From Marinospirillum sp. (GTDB lineage Bacteria; Pseudomonadota; Gammaproteobacteria; Pseudomonadales; Halomonadaceae), in NCBI GenBank assembly GCA_007116865.1, contig SKHR01000094.1:1-9271 (forward strand): DNA of 9,271 nucleotides, read 5' to 3'. Position 1 is the stretch's first letter. The number at the start of each line of letters is the position of its first letter. The notes beneath the pieces are model-generated. The model was not told where the DNA came from. It did not search any database and saw only the letters and a list, made by a program, of their open reading frames with translations. Below are positions 6,509-9,271 of the stretch, one piece after another. The translations under genes and the position numbers were made by a program.

Positions 6509-7966
6509 ATGCAGCTCAAAGACTCAGCTTTGCTTCAACGTCAAGCCTGGATCAACGGCCAGTGGTGTGATGCCAGCGATTCACAAACCAGCGCGATCCT
6601 CAACCCGTCAAACCGCCAGCGACTTGGTGAAGTCGCCAATTGTTCCGCCGTAGATACTCGTCGTGCCATTGAGGCAGCCGCCGCCGCATTGCCCGACTGG
6701 CAAGCCCGCACCGCGAAGGAAAGGTCGCAGATTTTACGCCGCTGGTTCGAGCTGATCATGCAACACCAGGAAGATCTGGCTCAAATCATGACCAGCGAAC
6801 AGGGCAAACCCTTTGCCGAAGCCAAAGGCGAGATCGCCTACGCCGCTTCTTTCGTTGAATGGTTTGCCGAACAAGCCAAACGTGTTCAGGGTGAAACTCT
6901 GCCTGGGCATCAAGCCGACAAGCGGATTCTGGTCATCAAACAAGCGATTGGCGTAGCTGCCGCGATCACACCCTGGAACTTCCCTGCGGCCATGATCACC
7001 CGCAAGGTAGCCCCTGCACTGGCAGCAGGTTGCACCGAAGTGGTCAAGCCTGCGCCACAAACGCCCTTCTCCGCCCTGGCTTTGGCCGAACTGGCCCATC
7101 GAGCGGGTGTGCCTGCCGGGGTGTTGAATATTCTGCCTGCCGATGTCGAGCGATCCATTGAGGTGGGTGCTGAGCTCTGCGCCAACCCCAGCGTGCGCAA
7201 GCTCTCCTTTACCGGCTCCACGGCAGTGGGTGTCAAACTCATGCAGCAGTGTGCCCCCAACATCAAAAAGCTCTCACTGGAGCTAGGTGGCAACGCACCC
7301 TTTATCGTCTTCGATGATGCCGATCTGGATGCGGCCGTTGACGGCGCGATTTTGTCGAAATACCGCAATGCTGGACAAACCTGCGTCTGCGCCAACCGCA
7401 TTTATGTGCAATCCGGGGTTTATGACACCTTTGCTGAAAAGCTCAGTCAAGCGGTTGCCCAGCTCAAGGTCGGCGATGGTTTTGAGCCGGATGTTCAACT
7501 CGGCCCGCTCATCAATCAACAGGCTCTGGACAAGGTACAGCGCCATCTGGACGATGCACTCAGCAAAGGTGGCAAACTTTACTGGGGCGGTGATCAACAT
7601 CCGCTGGGTGGCACCTTCATGCAACCTGCCATCCTTACTGACGCCAATACCGACATGCTGCTGGCACACGAAGAAACCTTTGGCCCACTGGCACCGCTTT
7701 TCCGCTTTGAAAACGAAGCCGAAGTGATCACCCAGGCCAACGCCACTGAATTTGGTTTGGCCGCTTACTTCTATGCCAAGGATCTCAGTCGTGTCTGGCG
7801 CGTGGCAGAAGCCCTGGAATACGGCATGGTCGGCATCAATACCGGCATCATTTCTACCGAAATCGCCCCGTTTGGTGGCGTGAAAGCCTCAGGCTTAGGC
7901 CGCGAAGGCTCACATCACGGCATCGAAGAGTATCTGGAAATGAAATACCTCTGCATGAGTATTTAA
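6509..7966 (+). CDS. gabD: Succinate-semialdehyde dehydrogenase (GabD type)
   Basis: A 485-residue cytoplasmic aldehyde dehydrogenase. The family member in E. coli oxidises succinate semialdehyde to succinate in the GABA shunt, feeding the TCA cycle. Similarity to E. coli GabD (482 residues) runs the whole length, including EQGKPFAEAKGEI, GHQADKR, ITPWNFPAAMITRK, GQTCVCANR, EETFGPLAPLFRF and NTGIIS. Catalytic residues are intact: Asn157, Lys180, Glu258 and nucleophile Cys292, with Cys294 two residues later and Glu389 in EETFGP. An excellent AGGAGG site (6499-6504) fixes the start. The cofactor pocket is unusual: the KPASQ of E. coli reads KPAPQ (Pro183), and the segment 209-219 carries a three-residue insertion that replaces the usual Thr-Gly-rich turn. 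No gabT or gabP is nearby. The gene follows ycaO by 50 bp and precedes a methyltransferase gene by 2 bp. Confidence 0.93.
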   Translation: MQLKDSALLQRQAWINGQWCDASDSQTSAILNPSNRQRLGEVANCSAVDTRRAIEAAAAALPDWQARTAKERSQILRRWFELIMQHQEDLAQIMTSEQGKPFAEAKGEIAYAASFVEWFAEQAKRVQGETLPGHQADKRILVIKQAIGVAAAITPWNFPAAMITRKVAPALAAGCTEVVKPAPQTPFSALALAELAHRAGVPAGVLNILPADVERSIEVGAELCANPSVRKLSFTGSTAVGVKLMQQCAPNIKKLSLELGGNAPFIVFDDADLDAAVDGAILSKYRNAGQTCVCANRIYVQSGVYDTFAEKLSQAVAQLKVGDGFEPDVQLGPLINQQALDKVQRHLDDALSKGGKLYWGGDQHPLGGTFMQPAILTDANTDMLLAHEETFGPLAPLFRFENEAEVITQANATEFGLAAYFYAKDLSRVWRVAEALEYGMVGINTGIISTEIAPFGGVKASGLGREGSHHGIEEYLEMKYLCMSI

Positions 7967-7968
7967 CG

Positions 7969-8808
7969 ATGAACCCAACCGATCACACTCAGCGTTTAAT
8001 CCAGCATTATGCCGATGCCAATCTCGTCCATCGGCTACGTGAAGCCCTGATTGCCGAAGGCGACAATCCGGATGCGCTGAGCTGTGATCAAATAGCGCCC
8101 ATCGACCAGCTGCACCTGGGGGGCCGTGCCGCTTCGCGTCAACTGGCCGACAAGGCCGGTTTTATACCGGGTCAGCAGGTGCTGGATCTGGGCTGTGGCA
8201 CTGGCGGCACCAGTCGCTTGCTACTGGATGAATATGGTGTGCAGGTGATCGGTGTGGATATCACACCCGCCTTCATTGAAACCGCTGTATGGCTCACCCA
8301 GGCCTGCGGCCTTCATCCCCGAGCCAAGTTTATTTGTGCCGATGCTCAGCAGCTTCCCTTGGAAGCAGAATCGGTGGATGCGATCTGGAGCCAGCACACC
8401 CTGATGAACCTGCCGAATCTAGAGGCCGGCCTGGCCGAAGCGGCTCGGGTGCTGAAACCTGGCGGACAGCTACTCCTGCATGAACTACTCCAGGGTGAAA
8501 ACCCTGCGCCTTTGGACTTTCCTGTCCCCTGGGCCGATGAGGCCGGCACCAGCCACTTGCGCCCTCAACAAGCCTTCGAGCAAGCCCTGAGTGCAGCCGG
8601 ATTCACCCTCAAACGCAGTGAAGACATCTCCCAGCAAGCGCTGGCCTGGCGACAAAAACATCGCGCCAAAGAAGCACGCGGACAAACCGGCATTCTCACC
8701 CCTCAGCTGATTTTTGGCCCACGTTTCATTCAGATGGGTAAAAACCTGCTGGACAACCTCGCCAGTGACAAGGTGCGTTTGGTCGAAGCCATTTGGGTTA
8801 AAAGCTAA
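7969..8808 (+). CDS. Class I SAM-dependent methyltransferase, small-molecule type
   Basis: A 279-residue cytoplasmic methyltransferase with a Rossmann-type SAM-binding core. Motif I is VLDLGCGTGG (residues 71-80), the acidic residue binding the SAM ribose is Asp97 in GVDIT, Asp125 in CADAQQLP contacts the adenine region, and VLKPGGQLLL (161-170) is the conserved post-III strand. The N-terminal DQLHLGGRAASRQLA resembles the substrate-side helix of methyltransferases that act on small metabolites, such as the glycine/sarcosine and UbiE-like groups, so a small molecule is a more likely substrate than DNA or RNA. The exact substrate is unknown. The start lies 2 bp after the gabD stop with only a weak TGAG site (7956-7959), which suggests translational coupling to gabD. 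It is probably the last gene of the operon. Confidence 0.88.
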   Translation: MNPTDHTQRLIQHYADANLVHRLREALIAEGDNPDALSCDQIAPIDQLHLGGRAASRQLADKAGFIPGQQVLDLGCGTGGTSRLLLDEYGVQVIGVDITPAFIETAVWLTQACGLHPRAKFICADAQQLPLEAESVDAIWSQHTLMNLPNLEAGLAEAARVLKPGGQLLLHELLQGENPAPLDFPVPWADEAGTSHLRPQQAFEQALSAAGFTLKRSEDISQQALAWRQKHRAKEARGQTGILTPQLIFGPRFIQMGKNLLDNLASDKVRLVEAIWVKS

Positions 8809-8855
8809 AACAAACCCATTGCTTAAATGGATTTTATAAACGCCAGGGGTTTCAT

Positions 8856-8933
8856 GTCATCGCGAGGAGCGCAGCATGCCCACAATAACAACACGTCATC
8901 GCGAGGAGCGAAGCATGCCCACAATAACAACAC
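8856..8933 (+). repeat. Two tandem 39-bp repeat units
   Basis: Units 8856-8894 and 8895-8933 are identical except for one base (C at 8872, A at 8911). Each consists of GTCATCGCGAGGAGCG, then an AAGCATGCC-type junction and the tail CACAATAACAACAC. A third unit starts at 8934 but departs from the pattern after GCGAAGC. The AATAACAACA tail recurs at 9030-9039, before the fourth core. Confidence 0.9.
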
Positions 8934-8998
8934 GTCATCGCGAGGAGCGAAGCGACGTGGCGATCTGCCTGTGATTGCTTCGCTACGCTCGCAATGAC
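8934..8998. repeat. 65-bp imperfect palindrome, the near-complete repeat copy
   Basis: The ends GTCATCGCGAG (8934-8944) and CTCGCAATGAC (8988-8998) are inverted repeats with one mismatch. Inside them, GCGAAGC (8947-8953) pairs perfectly with GCTTCGC (8977-8983). It could form a large hairpin at the 3' end of the methyltransferase transcript, though without a T tract it is not a standard terminator. Confidence 0.85.
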
Positions 8999-9024
8999 AG
9001 TGGGTGCTCGCAATGACAGTGGGT
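8987..9024 (+). repeat. 19-bp perfect tandem duplication at the palindrome's right end
   Basis: GCTCGCAATGACAGTGGGT occurs at 8987-9005 and again at 9006-9024 without a gap. It duplicates the right terminus of the palindrome plus 8 bp beyond it. Confidence 0.9.
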
Positions 9025-9042
9025 GCCGCAATAACAACATCG

Positions 9043-9078
9043 CGTCATCGCGAGGAGCGAAGCGACGTGGCGATCTGC
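9043..9078 (+). repeat. Half copy of the palindromic repeat
   Basis: These 36 bp are identical to 8933-8968, the left arm and centre of the 65-bp palindrome, exactly 110 bp further on. The right arm is missing: similarity stops after GGCGATCTGC and is replaced by unrelated sequence. This looks like a deletion or an incomplete duplication. Confidence 0.88.
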
Positions 9079-9128
9079 ACGGGATTATTGACCAGCTATC
9101 GAGCCAGCTTGACCAGCTCAAGGTGTGA

Positions 9129-9271
9129 TCACTCAAACCCTTTTGCCTCCAACTGCTCAATCAGCCTGTCCAAGCCCCGGCGTGTCCAGCTTTTCAACCG
9201 GGGCTTGTCTTCCATCCACTCAACCCAGGCCGGTGAGTGGGCATAGTAATAATCGACCAGTGTTTCTCCTA
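9129..9271 (-). CDS. C-terminal end of a minus-strand gene, possibly a CFI-box-CTERM protein
   Basis: The reverse strand is open from the window edge to a TGA at 9131-9129, giving the last 46 residues: GETLVDYYYAHSPAWVEWME, then DKPRLKSWTRRGLDRLIEQL and a short Lys/Glu-rich end. The pattern F/L-V-D-x-Y-Y-x-x-S-P followed by a basic helix resembles, from memory, the tail of the CFI-box-CTERM domain. In that domain this segment follows an N-terminal CFIATAAYG-like box and an arginine-rich helix, all of which would lie outside this window. The reading frame is reasonable and the amino-acid composition protein-like, but with only 46 residues the family call is tentative. It converges on the methyltransferase gene, with the repeat block between them. 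Confidence 0.6.
   Translation of the reverse strand, partial: GETLVDYYYAHSPAWVEWMEDKPRLKSWTRRGLDRLIEQLEAKGFE

Larger units (their letters stand above)
8856..9078. repeat. Rearranged block of REP/MITE-like palindromic repeats
   Basis: The 16-mer GTCATCGCGAGGAGCG occurs four times in direct orientation, at 8856, 8895, 8934 and 9044. A near-inverse copy (CTCGCAATGAC) occurs at 8988 and again in shifted form at 9009. The word family GTCAT(T/C)GCGAGGAGCGAAGCGACGT is, from memory, a dispersed palindromic element met in many unrelated bacterial genomes. There is no transposase in the window. The block fills most of the gap between the methyltransferase gene and the next minus-strand gene. Its component units are listed separately. 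Confidence 0.85.

Noticed and set aside
8816..8830. Small hairpin CCATT/AATGG after the methyltransferase gene as a terminator
   Set aside because: The stem is only 5 bp and AT-rich, with a short broken T run (ATTTTAT). It is not convincing as an intrinsic terminator.
8856..9078. CRISPR array
   Set aside because: The repeats are palindromic element fragments with irregular spacing (39, 39 and 110 bp). The intervening sequences are copies rather than unique spacers, and no cas gene is present.

Overview
The window looks like chromosomal DNA of a free-living gammaproteobacterium. The coding regions are moderately GC-rich, and the two best-recognised proteins, YcaO and GabD, align from memory nearly end to end with the Escherichia coli proteins. 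A near-consensus FNR-type site and exact DnaA boxes also fit a gammaproteobacterium. Genus cannot be fixed from the sequence. There are no rRNA or tRNA genes, no CRISPR array, and no transposase or phage gene.

Left part (1-3636, minus strand): a three-gene efflux operon, read right to left. It encodes a TetR-family repressor, a periplasmic membrane fusion protein and an RND inner-membrane permease that runs off the left edge. The tetR stop and adaptor start overlap as ATGA, and the adaptor and permease genes are 11 bp apart, so all three are probably translated from one message. No outer-membrane channel gene is seen.

Centre (3637-4703): a divergent control region holds two related palindromes built on TTTGGTAT. 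One lies in the tetR leader and the other overlaps the -10 box of a rightward promoter. That promoter drives a small protein made of 26-residue LRV/HEAT-like helical repeats, which ends at a strong terminator. Next comes a gene-free stretch of about 400 bp with three clustered DnaA boxes (4331-4365) and, about 100 bp further on, an FNR/Anr-type box (4464-4477). The FNR-type box may control ycaO.

Right part (4704-8808, plus strand): ycaO (the E. coli-type ATP-grasp-unrelated YcaO ATPase linked to RimO methylthiolation of ribosomal protein S12), gabD (succinate-semialdehyde dehydrogenase, with a modified cofactor pocket) and a class I SAM methyltransferase. gabD and the methyltransferase gene are only 2 bp apart and are probably co-translated. 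ycaO lies 50 bp upstream and may be in the same transcript.

Right end (8809-9271): a dispersed palindromic repeat of the GTCAT(T/C)GCGAGGAGCGAAGC type has been locally rearranged. There are two 39-bp tandem units, a 65-bp near-complete palindrome, a 19-bp tandem duplication and a half copy. Beyond it lies the C-terminal end of a minus-strand gene resembling the tail of CFI-box-CTERM proteins.

No clearly new multi-gene system is visible. The points most worth following up are the dual operator tying the LRV-repeat gene to the efflux regulator, the compact DnaA-box cluster, the altered GabD cofactor region and the layered repeat block.
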